Shown here piece by piece: positions 1-10,529 of a DNA stretch of 64,000 nt. Source of the stretch: Lasiosphaeria ovina. Taxonomy: Eukaryota; Ascomycota; Sordariomycetes; Sordariales; Lasiosphaeriaceae. The notes beneath the pieces are model-generated. The model was not told the origin of the DNA and did no database searches. It was given only the letters and a program-made list of their open reading frames with translations. The DNA lies in NCBI GenBank assembly GCA_033439765.1, contig JAULSN010000009.1:930001-994000 (forward strand). The letters are read 5' to 3'. Within the stretch, counting starts at the first letter, position 1. Each line of letters begins with the position of its first letter. Both the position numbers and the translations under genes were made by a program.

Positions 1-1213
1 GCCCCTGCCCTGCGAATGACAAAGAGCTTTGGAATCTTCGTCATAAGTCAGCTGAGGGTAATCAACAGTAGAGAGAGGGTTATCGGGCGGTGGTTGCGAA
101 ATACCTTTCGAATCCACACACACAGAAGCAAGTCTTCTAGATCGGGGTATAAGTCAGGATCATATACGCCACGGCTGCCATACTAAATTTAGCTGCTTGA
201 GTATTATAGGAACTTCGATAACGAAGACTTGGCTAACTGAGAGCCGAAGAAACGACCTTGTAGATGACCCCGGCGAGAATGCCTTCGAGAGGGATGAACT
301 TGACGGCGGGGCCCGACGGTGCGATGAGCGTACTTTCGGGATAAAATCGCTTAGGAGATGTAAGTGGATTATTGTACATATCTTATTGCCCGCGGTGAAG
401 TCTAGTAATCTAGATAACTAGCCAAAAAGCACGAGGTTCGAAGGAGGAGGAATGCCGGTATGTTATATGGAGGTAGGAAGGTTGTGAGTGGTATGGTCGA
501 ATTTTGACCTTTTTTTTTTTGGCTACCCTGACCTTTTTTGGCTGCCTACGTAGGGCAGCCAAAAATGCCTTTTTTACCTGCCTAGGTAGCCAAAAAAGAT
601 CAGGGTAGTTAACTACGTTCAAATCGTTCAAATTTATCGAGTCTTCCAAAAGGGCCTTGGTATTGTAAATACGGCTCTGAGGCTGGCTGCCGCGCCACAA
701 AAAATGCCATATTTTGCCACCACAATAACACAACGACCAACGCTCTAAAATATATAAAGGAATATATTCATTCTATTGCTTGAGGAATGTTGAGTCTATT
801 AGTGTTTTTTTGGAATTTTGGAATTTTGGAATTTTGGATAATATTTGGAAGAGATACAAAAGTACTAGAAAAAAACCTGGCTCGCCAAAGTACCACCAAA
901 ATATCAAGCCGCAAATACATCCTCATCTTCGCCATCTTCCTGCGCCGAACCTACCTCAGGAACATGACCCAAATATACGAAATATGTATGCCTCGCGCGG
1001 GCTTCCTTCTTCAATAAACAAAACCTTTTAGCCTTCATTTCCGAATCCTCCCGCTGTTGTTGCGCCTTTCCGCTACGCCAGGAGAAAGAACCGTATACTA
1101 GTCAGCATTGAAGATTTCCATCGCTTTTTCTAGCCACTCGCCGGTAACAGGCTCCTGCGAGAAGCTCAGGCTCCTACGAGAAGCTCAAGCTCTTAGCGAG
1201 AGCCTGTATGCTC
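1..1213. other. Gene-free left end
   Basis: I see no supportable gene here. It holds the hairpin repeat at 523-608, a T-run at about 510-520, and three copies of a GGAATTTT-type microsatellite near 810-838. Short ORFs present have no recognisable family and no promoter context. Confidence 0.5.
523..608. repeat. 86-bp near-perfect inverted repeat (hairpin, MITE-like)
   Basis: The left arm at 523-548 (CTACCCTGACC...) and the right arm at 584-608 (...GATCAGGGTAG) are reverse complements over about 26 bp with two mismatches. Inside the left arm, 540-560 is itself a palindrome (GGCTGCC, a TACGTA centre, then GGCAGCC). A T-run precedes the left arm. This fits back-to-back terminal inverted repeats of a DNA transposon or a minimal MITE. 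No transposase lies next to it, and I could not identify the family. Confidence 0.7.
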
Positions 1214-2783
1214 TCAAAGATCATATCTCCCTGAGTTCTTCTTTTCTTTCTTTTCGGGTCCCCGGAACATGTTACGGCACCTCTTTTGCCCGGCCCTCAC
1301 ATGCGTAGGTATAGGTAAATCGTCGCCTACGCCGTTACCTTGGTCGTCAGAGATCACCAATAATGCCGGGTCAATAGGCACTTGACTGTCGGTAGTCAAT
1401 GGTTGGCCAAGCATTGGAGCCGAATTTCGTGTTGCACCGCGGTCGTCTTGGAACACTGCCTCCATAAGATCTAGGTGAGGGAGTGTTTTGTACCGGAACT
1501 GGAAGACTTGAGGGTGTTCCCAGGAGTCAAAAGTCAGGTAAATTACCTTCCTATGCATACACACATATATATTAACTAACCTTGATGAGGGCTTTCCCAG
1601 ACAATTGGTCGGGCGCCGTATGCAGGCCGGTGACTGGGTCGAATCCAAAGCCCGAATTTTCTACAAGAACCATCCACGCACGCCACTTTCGCTTGAAGTA
1701 GTCGACTTTATTCGCGGCCTGGTCGGCGGAGAGCTTGAAGCCGGCAGTAGCTTGAAGCTCAACAACAACCTGGCTGTATACCTGCTTCTTGTAGCCGCCC
1801 TGTCCCTTCATACCGGCATCGCTCGCCCGGCGTAGGACGTCAAGCAACAACTTCTCCTACGCAATCGCCAGCGCCGACAAGGCAGCCAGCACTGCGCTAC
1901 GGCGCTAGAGCCAGCACCAACGCCAGCGCCGACAGAGTAGCGGCAGCAGCAGCAGCTCTGGTTGAGGACGACGGACGACCATGTGATGTCGCAAAGGAGG
2001 CAGGACGTGTCTATTTCCTTTCGTGTGTCTGTTGCTTGCCCGTGGGCAAAGGATCCGGGTCTGCGTCTTTGGTAGGACTCGTTCGTGTATGTCTTTGGAT
2101 AGAGGAGCCGCTCATTGGAACGAGAGCGTAACCCTCCACTGTGAAATCGTCCCCATGCACTGCAGGTACACAGGCGCCAAGGCGTTACAGCTCACCCTTC
2201 CACTTCGTGTAGGCCGTACATACACAACACGGCCTTCAGCCACTGCAGAGGAGGCTGTAGGGCTGCGTGAGGCTCGTGATGCTGTGCCGCCTCGGGTGCC
2301 TTTGCCTGTGACCCGGTAGCTAGTAAAGAGCGACTTTCGAGCGCAGCGAGCAGCCCGCCTTGGCGCCCCCGGAGGGCCGCCGAAGGCAACGGCAAAGGCA
2401 AAAAAGAGGAACAACAATGCGTGTATGCGAGAGAAAAGTAAAGTCCCCTTTTGCGAGTCTTTGTCCAGTCCCCGTGCCGTGGTGGTTTATTTCTTTTTTC
2501 TTTCTCTTTTGCCTGCGGCGGGCTGCTCGCTGCGTATCGGTCCACCAGACTGGAGCTTCCTTTGCCGGGTCCTTCTCTTTCTTCTTGCGCCCGACCTTCT
2601 TCTTGTTCGCTTCGGAGCTCGCAGAGGGTACGGGGGGTTGCCGGGGTAAGAGGTCGGGGGGTCCCGGAGCTGGCGGGAGTCGCCGGCGACGACGAGGGTA
2701 AGGGTATGCGAATGGGAATCACCTGTTAGGTCGCGGTAGACGGCTTGCTCAAGAGAGCTCGAAGGACCTGTATTTGGCGCCAT
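1214..2783 (-). CDS. Myb/SANT-like DNA-binding domain protein (multi-exon, limits approximate)
   Basis: Minus-strand pieces reproduce the order of a fungal Myb/SANT-like (Myb_DNA-bind_3) protein. At 2783 an ATG opens a short exon ending near 2722; an intron of about 55 nt (GTGATT...GCCAG) follows. A basic stretch (KKKVGRKKKEKDPAKEAP) then leads into WWTDTQ. The next exon starts after a GCGTAG acceptor at about 1857 with EKLLLDVLRRASDAG and continues GGYKKQVY...NKVDYFKRKWRAW...NSGFGFDPVTGLHTAP to about 1577. A GTTAGT donor follows, and the final exon carries HPQVFQFRYKTLPHLDLMEAVF, the usual end of the domain. The C-terminus ends at 1214. The intron between the WWTDTQ and EKLLL exons is long (about 650 bp) with no clear GT donor, so this part may be damaged by a low-complexity insertion (2000-2500). 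Such proteins are typical fungal putative regulators; some pair with Harbinger transposases, but none is seen here. Confidence 0.6.
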
Positions 2784-3477
2784 TTTCCTTAGCTAAATCG
2801 TTCTAAGTTGGTTGACAGATGCAGAGATTCTCGGGGGTAGGACTATACATAGCGGTATTTGTATGCACGCCTAACAACACTAAGAAATAACATCACTACT
2901 GTATAACAAACGCAGCTAAAAGGCATTATTTCGGCTACTGGTATCGAGACTACCGTTCTGTGCTGTTCTCCGTAAAAGCATTTCCGAAAGTGGCTTTCCG
3001 AGTGCCGTTTCCGAGAAAAAGATCACCCTCTAATAAGCATGTAAGTGCCCACGATGGTTCTTCGTTGCCTATAAGTATGTAATGCGCCGATACGCGCTAG
3101 TCGCAATTCAAGCACTGCACCGTAGTAAAAGACATGCGAGCAATACGACGGGCCGAGGGCTTTCGATTGAGCTGCTTTTTGCCTCTGTGCTGGGCGTATT
3201 GGTGGCTCGAATGCAGGAATTGTTGAATTGTTGGGTGGCGCGCGCACGTCAAAAAAATTATGGCTCTGTCGCGAATGTGCCGATGGCTTTTTGCTAGTGG
3301 CCTTGGCTTGCAGCGACAGCAAGCACGGCGGCGGCCAAAAAAAGCAGCTGGTTGATGATTGTACTCAGTCACTGTTGGCTGCTGCAGGGCGGAGGCTCTC
3401 CAGAAGCCCACTGGTCTCCAGTCTTGGCGTTCTAATGTACTATGTACAGGCCCCATACAGGCCCCACAACCACACAG
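2784..3477. other. Intergenic stretch
   Basis: No gene is recognised between the Myb/SANT-like gene and the small ORF at 3542. Overlapping frames on both strands lack a family signature. Confidence 0.4.
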
Positions 3478-3541
3478 ATATAAAACAACGCTCCCCGCCG
3501 CCTCGGCTCTCTCTTTCGCTCTTTCCTTTCGCACCCTCAAA
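3478..3541 (+). promoter_or_regulatory. TATA-type promoter and CT-rich leader
   Basis: ATATAAAA at 3478-3485 is followed by a pyrimidine-rich tract (TCTCTCTTTCGCTCTTTCC) and a TCAAAATGG start context. This is the usual build of a highly expressed filamentous fungal promoter. Confidence 0.5.
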
Positions 3542-3730
3542 ATGGACGCCCACGTTCTCCCCGATCCTGATGTCATGGCCGACGCATTTACCACGCTGGG
3601 TATTCAATCTCGTCGCTCTGCTAACGTTGCCGCCATCCAAAACCACAATGCCACATGGATGACACTCTCTTACCAGCCTCAATTCCCTGAAAGATCGGTA
3701 CTGTCGCATGTCCGAAAGTACACTCGGTAG
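3542..3730 (+). CDS. Small hypothetical protein (62 aa)
   Basis: The ATG at 3542 sits in a good fungal context (AAAATGG) about 60 bp after a TATA box. The 62-codon frame begins MDAHVLPDPDVMADAFTTLG and ends in TAG at 3728-3730. No family is recognised and no membrane segment or signal peptide is seen. It may be the true N-terminus of a gene whose remainder was lost, because transposon sequence starts about 100 bp downstream. The promoter is the main evidence for it; the protein alone would not be convincing. Confidence 0.4.
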   Translation: MDAHVLPDPDVMADAFTTLGIQSRRSANVAAIQNHNATWMTLSYQPQFPERSVLSHVRKYTR

Positions 3731-3835
3731 CTTTAAGAACCCGCACGCTTTTCCAACAAAATTCGATGCTGCATTTGTGAGTTCTGCACCACTTGTTTGC
3801 GATCCACTTCCGGACATTTCGAGAACGCGGAGATA

Positions 3836-5275
3836 CCAAAACCACCAAAATACCAAAATTGAAGCTATCAACACATCAAAATCGACGTGAGTAACATACA
3901 CGCTTCCCTTCTTCGAAGATTCTAACGGGGCCTAGTTTACCAGTCATTCGCCAATGCCTCGCTATTTTGGCAGCGTCTGCAAATGCTCTTTTGCCTGCAT
4001 TCCTGAACTTCGAATCTGCAGCCTCAACTTGCTTCCTTGCCTTAGCCAAAGCGCCACCCTCTCTTTGCACCACCATAGCCCGCCCTTCAGCTACAGTCAA
4101 CACGCCGCCGCACTGCAGGGGCGTATTCTTCATCGCCCTGTGTTGTCTGCGAGTGGCCTCGGCCAACCGGGTCCGCCCTAGGTCCTGCTTTGTTTGGACT
4201 AGCTTAGTTGTACTGATTAGAGTCCCTTTAATAAAACGCCGGGCTTTCTTCAAGGACTGTTTCTAGCCTCTCGGCGACCTGTGAGAACTGCCGAATAGTT
4301 ACCGGCGTTGTGAATGGCGATGAACCGGGCCCGGCGGGGGGGGAAGGGTATCCTTTGCGCCACCCTTTTGCGTAGCTCATACAATACCAACTCGGCATTG
4401 AGTGGCCAAATTCCCGTCTTCTTGAAGGTAGACTATACTGTGCTTTCTTTTATCGCTTTTTGGCGCACATCCTCAATACAGGAGAGGAACTCTAGCTTGG
4501 TAATACAAATAAGACCATCACGAACTATAAGGTCCAAAGCTTCAGTATGGTAATGCTTCAGGGGCTGGAAAATAGCCATATTAAGAGGCTGAAGTAGGTG
4601 GGCAAAGTTCGGAGGCATGCCGTGCCGAAGGGTATGATGTCGTTTGCCTCGTAGTACTAAATGAATTCTATCGTATAATGTGATGTGAGCCGTGGCCGTC
4701 AAGGATGAGGAGGCGTTTATGTCCTATAGAAAGCTTCTTTAAATGCTTATTAAAGTGCTTGAGCCACCGCAGGGTAACCTGGTCGTTTGTATAGCCAGAG
4801 GCAGTCGGTATAATACATGCCCTGGGGTCTAGTTCCGGCTGGGCATACCACTAGGCTATATGAAAGGAACCCTTGAGTATAATGAAGGCCGGTATGTGTT
4901 TACCTGCCGCCGAGATGCCCTCAATAGCTATAGCAGACTCCCTGTTCTACAGGACCAGGACCCCGAAGTAATGCTTCCGCTTCCTTTTGGTAATACTAAG
5001 CTCGCCTTTTTCCAACCCCAATGCGGAGAGTCCTGTCTCATCCATATTCCAGATGTTCTCAGGGGGGTATACCATGCTCGGTGATGACCTCACGAAGCCT
5101 TTTGAAGTACTTGGTAACCCGCTCGAGGTTCTCAGAGTCCTGGCGGTCGGCGGCCATGCTCTGTTGAAGGCGCCGCATGTCGTTGTTACGCTTGATGAAG
5201 CGTGAGGTCCAATTCGGGCTAACCACGGGCGGTTTGGCTTGATCCTGCTTGCTGGATGCGTTCAGCAGGATTGAA
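3836..5275 (-). mobile_element. Fot1/pogo-type transposon, copy 1 (decayed, N-terminal part missing here)
   Basis: Read on the minus strand, 5275 to 4433 matches copy 2 (21520-22252) closely at DNA level. The pieces include SKQDQAKPPV, NWTSRFIKRNN and the block ending KYFKRLREVI. At 4630-4530 comes the DDE-domain end, PPNFAHLLQPL then IFQPLKHYH, and FKKTGIWPL follows at about 4415-4390. The C-terminal tail (KKARRFIKGT..., 4250-3900) is basic and typical of fungal pogo transposases. At 3836-3870 the outer end carries ACCAAAACCACCAAAATACC and then AAAATTGAAGC. The same string sits inverted at the 5' end of copy 2, so it is the terminal inverted repeat. Several frameshifts and stops make it inactive. 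Confidence 0.85.
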
Positions 5276-6123
5276 GATGGGACTGCATGATGTGCTGGCC
5301 GGGATGTGTCTCTTGACGGTTCTGGTGTTGGCACTGGCCACCCTTGGCCTCCCGCGCCATTTCTCGCTGGCCGGTGATCCCAGGACTATTCTGGGCTTCG
5401 AACACGGCGGACAGAATGTCGAGTAGGAACCAAATAAACAAACGCCTTGTTTAAACCTTCCACCCTGGCTTCACTACCCCTGTGCTGGCTAGCGGAGCTT
5501 TAGTTGTCCCGACTACAGCCCACTGCCTACCTCCTCGGTCTTTTTCCCGGCCGTGACAGTTTTAAATTACTCAACTTTAGCTTTGGCCACGGATACAACA
5601 GCTCATATCGGCCTCTAGCTCCCGTACGAGTTGCGTCTTTCCCAGGCGGCTGCGAAGACGGACCTCGAAGGGACCGACTTGACACATTGCATTGGCCGTA
5701 GTGACACCTCGTCCAGGAAGAGCCAACGTGACGCCAATATAACCAATTGCGAGAAGGGATAAAAGCAACACAAATATCAACAACCAACACCCCGAGAAAA
5801 GCCCCTGATTTGTGTTTTGTTGGCTGTAGAGTGACACTGTCATCAATAAACATTGCCCCTTTCCCCCCCGCCATGCTCGCGGGGGGCTCCACCAGACCAT
5901 GCCTACATAGGGCTGAGAATGGCAAGCCGTGCATTTCGTTTTGCCGGGCTCCAAAATACCGGAGACTGCGGGGGCGAGCTGCAAGGTAGAGGCGGCTTAA
6001 GAAGATCCGCCGAAAGCACAAACGAATAAATGCAATTCGACGAGGAGGCGGTGAACAGCGTCGACCCATCTGCGGACCTGGAAACGGACATTGAAGTCTT
6101 GTGAGTAACAACTGAGTTTGCAG
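5276..6123. other. Unassigned sequence at the start of the gene-fragment block
   Basis: Transposon similarity stops at 5275. I recognise no gene until the FMO fragment begins at 6124. GTGAGT at 6101 and a CAG at 6121-6123 resemble splice sites, but the spacing (23 nt) is too short for an intron. Confidence 0.4.
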
Positions 6124-6541
6124 GCGACGGGCGCCTCTGGCGAGAAGGACCTCCCTGATGTCCCGGGCATCGATGGGTTCAAGGGAGACGTGCTCTGCCC
6201 ACTCGTCCGACTTCCCAGGAGCAGAAGACTACGGTCCGAATAAAGCTAGGACTGTGGGCTCGACGAAGAAGGCCATCGTGGTCGGGGCCTGCAACTCTAG
6301 TCATGACATCTGCCAAGACTACTATGAGCACGGGTACGACGTGACCATAGTACAGCGGTCGTCGACGTGCGTGGTGACGAGCGAGGCGGCGCTCAAGTTC
6401 CTCGTCGGGTCGCTGTACTCAGAGGGCAACGGGCTGCCGATCGAGGACAGCGACCTGGCCGTATGGAGCTGGCCTAGCGAGGTCATGAAGAGAGCCTCCA
6501 AATCGACCTCACCAAGCTCCAGGTCGCATCTGTCTCGCAAT
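6124..6541 (+). pseudogene. Flavin-containing monooxygenase fragment (FMO), two frameshifts
   Basis: The frame from 6124 reads ATGASGEKDLPDVPGIDGFK then GDVLC, which is the FMO ATG motif region. One extra C in the run at 6198-6200 shifts the frame; it resumes as HSSDFPGA and then KKAIVVGACNSSHDICQDYY, the second Rossmann (NADP-binding) motif, followed by EHGYDVTIVQRSST. A second single-base shift near 6496 restores LQIDLTKLQVAS. FMOs oxygenate N or S atoms or catalyse Baeyer-Villiger reactions using FAD and NADPH. Only the central part is present: the FAD-binding N-terminus and the C-terminal third are absent. The neighbouring pieces on the minus strand (MFS, P450, ankyrin) belong to other genes. 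Confidence 0.85.
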
Positions 6542-6602
6542 TTGTAAGAATATGAACGCCAGGCAAGACCATCTCACACATACACACGCACGAACGCACG
6601 CA

Positions 6603-7020
6603 CGATATCACCCCAGATCTCTTTTCGGCCGACGATTTGCTGGTGAATGCCATCAATGTGACCTGGACAATTGGCGGGGCGACCCGGACGGGCGCGCAAC
6701 CCCCCGGCGACGTGCCCCAAGGCCTTGGGAATGTTGCCCATGGCGTGTTCGAGGGCTTCGAGACGCTCGCCGGTCCCAATTGGACGACCATTGTGCTCGC
6801 CGTTGTGGGCATTGTTGGCCTCGTCATTGCCGTAAGGGGGTGGCGCACCTGCCTCTTCGGGCATAAGGAGGAGGGCGGCCGCCGGTCTAGGGGCCTGCTG
6901 CGTTTGCTTCTCGGCTGGCTGCGCCGGCTGGTTGGCTGGGTGACCGGGTTCCTCGTGACCCAAGATGGCGCCGACACGGCAAACGCCGGCCCAAGAGAAT
7001 TTCGTTTGGGAAGGAACTGA
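6603..7020 (+). CDS. Unidentified membrane-protein fragment
   Basis: A frame reading HDITPDLFSADDLLVNAINV continues to TAA/TGA near 7020. It contains one clear hydrophobic segment (TTIVLAVVGIVGLVIAV, about 6784-6834) followed by a Trp/Arg-rich basic tail. It starts just after the FMO fragment without a convincing ATG, so it is probably the C-terminal piece of a one-pass membrane protein. The family is not recognised. Confidence 0.35.
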
Positions 7021-7098
7021 TACTAATTCTGGACTCAGTGTCGGCGGCCCTGGTCTTTGGTGCTCCCGAATCTTTTAGGAGAAGACTACATTTTCATC

Positions 7099-7323
7099 CT
7101 AAATATCGTCAATGTCCATTACATCGGGATCGCTGCAACTATCGTCGTCGTCGGGGACCATGCCACTGCCAAACGGCTGAGTTTTCGTGGCAGGTTGGGC
7201 TTCAGGAGCAGTAATTCCCATGTTCCGGAGGACGGCCGCCGCTCCCCTCTTCAGCATCATCATGCCAAGTGGTATCTTCATCAGCTGCTCCATCTGGTCC
7301 GCCTGGTCGTTATCGAGGCGCAA
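7099..7323 (-). CDS. Short acidic-tailed ORF, unidentified
   Basis: The minus-strand frame reads DNDQADQMEQLMKIPLGMMM and ends DDDDSCSDPDVMDIDDI. The acidic Asp/Ile-rich tail and Met-rich helix look protein-like, but there is no ATG and no recognisable family. It is possibly another C-terminal gene fragment of this block. Confidence 0.25.
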   Translation of the reverse strand: MRLDNDQADQMEQLMKIPLGMMMLKRGAAAVLRNMGITAPEAQPATKTQPFGSGMVPDDDDSCSDPDVMDIDDI

Positions 7324-7399
7324 GAAGAAAAGAAGTTGCTAGTAGGCTTCTCCGAGGTTGGACAGAGGCTGGAATCCAAAGCAAGACAAAGGAAGGAAC

Positions 7400-7610
7400 T
7401 CAAAGGAAGGACTCACGCAAGCAAACGGGCTGCGCGCCCTGATCCGCTCGCCGAAAAAGACCAGCACCCACGGCACGGCCGTCAGCGCCGTGGCAATGGC
7501 GCCCAGCAAGCCGCCGGCGCGGGCCTCGCCCAGGTTGCGGAAGCGCGCGCCGGTGACGAGCGGGAACACGCCCCCAAGGATATTGCGGCAACGAGGACGA
7601 TCCCAAGACT
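7400..7610 (-). pseudogene. MFS transporter C-terminal fragment
   Basis: The minus-strand frame reads ILGGVFPLVTGARFRNLGEA, then GGLLGAIATALTAVPWVLVF and FGERIRARSPFA. This is the last two transmembrane helices and the terminal GxRIRxRSxFA signature of fungal DHA1-type multidrug MFS transporters. The rest of the 12-TM protein is absent. The same open frame continues upstream (minus sense) into unrelated sequence and then the P450 piece, so this is a joined fragment and not a gene. Confidence 0.75.
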
Positions 7611-7914
7611 CGGATCCGAGAAACGCCGAGACCAACCGGATTTTCCTGGCCCGGCGCACATGGCACTGATCAATAACGTTTGCATTAGCGCCGGTTCCCA
7701 AACCTGGGGAATGCGATGGGATAGGGACCCACTGCATGCGAGGTCCTGAGCCTCGCATGAGGAAATCGCCGTTCAAGGGCAGCGGCGCGAGCACACCCAG
7801 CTCGGTCAAGTGTGTCAGGTACTCGCGGAGCCCCAGGCTCTCTGGCCGTTGGAGGAGCGCCACGGCCTCTGGGGTCGGTCCAGCAAAGGCGGATCGGCCT
7901 GGGATTCCGGATCT

Positions 7915-8066
7915 GGAGGCCAGGAACGGCAGCTCGGCCATGACGACGAGCGATGGCACCTGCTCCTCGCACGTCTTGATGTAGTCATAGATGTCCTTGT
8001 CGGCGGCCAGGTAGCCAAACTCCTTGCCGTATGCAATCTTAGTAATGGCGTCGAGGGTAAAGTACT
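7915..8066 (-). pseudogene. Cytochrome P450 internal fragment
   Basis: The minus strand encodes YFTLDAITKIAYGKEFGYLA then ADKDIYDYIKTCEEQVPSL and VVMAELPFLASR. This corresponds to the D-to-F-helix region of fungal P450 monooxygenases (FxLDxI..IAxGxxFG). The I-helix, ExxR and heme-Cys motifs are not found nearby. After about 7915 the frame stays open but no longer resembles a P450. An in-frame TAG lies just upstream of YFTL. Confidence 0.75.
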
Positions 8067-8084
8067 AAACCACTGTCCCGACAT

Positions 8085-8210
8085 CCAGGGGTTCCGAGCT
8101 CTGGACAGTCGATGTCGAGCCTGGCGCCCCGCTCTACCAGCCGCTGAGAGCCTCCCAGAACTTGCCGAGCCAGACCGCCACGTGAAGAGGAGCCCTACCG
8201 CGGTTGTCTT
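8085..8210 (-). pseudogene. Ankyrin-repeat fragment (frameshifted)
   Basis: The minus strand reads DNRGRAPLHVAVWLGKFWEA and, after a one-base shift, RLVERGARLDIDCPELGTP. Together these give one canonical ankyrin unit (D.xGRTPLHxAxxxG...LLxxGA.xxx). It directly abuts the P450 fragment, and nothing suggests a natural ankyrin-P450 fusion. Confidence 0.6.
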
Positions 8211-9774
8211 GGGTGTCTCGCAACAAGAAAAAGCACAGGGCACTGGCACGCGGTGACGGCGCCAGAGGGCCGCAGCCGTAGCCCGAGGGGCAGCAGCCGG
8301 CGACGGCGGGGCCAGCGTCGGCGCCACACAGGAACCAGCGGTCGGCGCATGTGGCGCGCGGCCTCCCGACGCCCGACGAGATCTCTACGCTCTACTTCTT
8401 CTCCGTCGTCGACCCCCGCACCCCGGCCTCGCAGTCCTCGCTCCCGGCGCAGCCCCCTTCCGCGTCCAGAGCTCCAATGCCGTGTGTGTATTCTTTCTAG
8501 CTCTTCAGCTCGCTCTCATAGCGACGGTAGTTATCGAGGTATGTAGCTCGTTGCCCGGCGGTGAGCTCACGAGCATGCTCGACAGGTGGGTTCGAGTATT
8601 CGGAGACGAGAGGCTTTGCAGGCCTCTCGGGCGCTGGCAGCGGGGGCTCCTGCGCAGGGTCGTGTCGATATGCTCCCAGATGAGGAGGTCGCGAGCCTTT
8701 GATCGGAATGCGAGGATCAGGTTTGCTGCGGCCGTAATAAACTTACTACGGTCTAGGGGTAAGTTTTATTTCCCTGTCCAGTACCAGTAGCAACCAAGTC
8801 TTGGCTAGTGCCGCCCCTGCTAGCGCTGTATTGCGAACTGAACGGGCGCTGTAATTTTTGGAATCGTGCTGCAATACATAACTATGGTATAAGAAGTATG
8901 TTTTCCCCCTTGTATGTTACCGGCAAGGGTATGTTGGCCCAGTGCAGCCCCTGCCAAGTCCCTGCTAGCTGTATTGCGATTGAAAGGGCGCTGTAATTTC
9001 CAAGTCGTGGTCGTGGTCGTGGCGTACCAGGGGGCTGGTCGGTACCCACCGTCCAGTCAGTGTAATTGCTGTTCAGCGACCCTGCTACCACCGAAGCCAG
9101 TGTAATCGCTGTTCACTTCGGTCATTCAAGTTCTCATTGAAGTATTTGTTACTACGTACCACCAAGATCTGCACTAGAGGCCGTTCAACCCGGGCTCACG
9201 CCCTAGGCTTCGTCACTAACCTCCACGGCCGCCTACGGGGGTAACTGCGCGAACCGCCCGGGCCGACGCCGAAGGGTGGGCTCATGGGCGCCGTAGGGGT
9301 TTGGGGGTTTGGGGGGGTCGAAGATGTGAGCGGGCGGCCGGGTTTTCGCCGACGAAGGTGTTATCTTCTTGACCGACCAGACAGTTCCCCCCTTTGCATT
9401 GGTTTATCAGTGGCGTCGTACCCCCCATCCCCACACCAAACTCATCAACCCGCGTGACAGCGCCGCCGTGGAATTATAATAGAAAACATGTAAGTTGCCG
9501 ACATGACCCCTCCGGCACCGCTGAATAACTACCTCGGCGCTTTTTTTCTCTAACTCGCACTTTCACTTTCTCCACAAGACCGAGTCTTGTTGGTCTAGGC
9601 AATTGTAGCAAGGCCAGTGATCCCTTGATGAATGCTGGGATCCAGATTGGGCCCATCGCTTGGGGCCCCATGGCTAAAACGTGCCGTTTTTTTGCTGTGC
9701 GGAGAAAGGCTAATGATGTCTGGGACAATGGCAAGCTCGTTTCACCCTGAGAGTCTCTCAGTCGCACCTCCTCT
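8211..9774. other. No recognised gene; short direct repeats
   Basis: The only supported features are short repeats. A block with GGGCGCTGTAATTT occurs near 8840-8857 and again near 8984-9000, about 140 bp apart. CAGTGTAAT(T/C)GCTGTTCA occurs twice at about 9058 and 9098. The G-rich run near 9298-9327 is not telomeric TTAGGG. The plus frame around 8345-8480 (VARGLPTPDEISTLYFFSVV) looks protein-like but is unidentified. Confidence 0.45.
8713..8745 (-). repeat. 33-bp piece of the Fot1/pogo element
   Basis: The 33 bases from AGGATCAGGTTTGCTGCGG to ...AATAAACTTA are identical to 22256-22288 inside Fot copy 2. They continue exactly the part of the element that copy 1 lacks after 5275 and have the same orientation, so this may be the far side of copy 1. 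Confidence 0.7.
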
Positions 9775-10050
9775 ATGTCCGACAACCACCTCATGCAACA
9801 GCTCGTGTATGCCGACGCCCTTGACGCCGCCATGCTATCGCCCGCCTCACTTCGAGAAGCGCAGTTGCGAAAGCTTGTTGTCAATTCCATTCATGAACCC
9901 TTGAGGATGAACGAGTTATTGGTCGTTACGAACCGGTACATGATGGCGCCGGATTCGTCCCAGCGCACCAGCTTTCGGCGAGCCGTCAACGTCGTCCGAC
10001 AAAGTAGTTATCAATTGCAGAGGCGATATGGGGCAGTAGTCCCGACATGA
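9775..10050 (+). CDS. Hypothetical protein fragment
   Basis: An ATG at 9775 opens a frame (MSDNHLMQQLVYADALDAAM) with helical, well-mixed composition, including LREAQLRKLVVNSIHEPLRM and SQRTSFRRAVNVVRQ. It looks like a genuine protein N-terminus, but I do not recognise the family. It ends at 10050 shortly before a poly-C run and the VPS15 fragment; the downstream continuation is missing. Confidence 0.35.
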   Translation: MSDNHLMQQLVYADALDAAMLSPASLREAQLRKLVVNSIHEPLRMNELLVVTNRYMMAPDSSQRTSFRRAVNVVRQSSYQLQRRYGAVVPT

Positions 10051-10190
10051 CGCGCATTAAGACGTTGTCAATGAATCGATGCGCGGCGGTCAGGTAGTAG
10101 CCGCTCGCATCGTTGCGACTGACTGCTGCATTTGGCGTTCAAGCCCGCATCATACCCGTCTAGCAACCGATTGACGGCAGCAACGAACCA

Positions 10191-10212
10191 CCCCCCCCCC
10201 CCCCCCCCCCCC
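10191..10212. repeat. Poly-C run (22 C)
   Basis: A run of 22 consecutive C residues is visible. Exact length may be unreliable in the assembly. Confidence 0.8.
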
Positions 10213-10529
10213 TCCTGTCTTCCACCACACCGACACACGGCTCTCAGACGATCTCTCGGCCGCCTCTGCGATTTACCATGCCCCACACCCGAGTCAGCGG
10301 TCCTTCCTGGCCAAGAAGCCCTGGGATTTGGTGGAAAAGGATACAACTATTTACAACCTCGGCCTCAGAACTCGCCGGAAAAGTAACTCGCCCCTATCAC
10401 CATCTGGCCTACGCCGACCGGCCACTTCTCGCATGAACTACCTTGGTGGCGCAATTGCGGCCAGTGGTGCGAACATGGCGCCGTAGCATCGCGATAGTGG
10501 CGTCTTGGCAGTCCGAATCCGTCTGGAAC

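Noticed and set aside
2192..2722. 176-codon minus-strand frame
   Set aside because: Low-complexity and it overlaps the Myb/SANT-like gene out of frame; the splice-based reading is better.
6101..6123. Possible intron before the FMO fragment
   Set aside because: Only 23 nt between donor-like and acceptor-like sites, too short for splicing.
9295..9330. Telomere-like G-rich run
   Set aside because: GGGGTTTGGGGGTTTGGGG is not the fungal TTAGGG repeat and is only about 30 bp.
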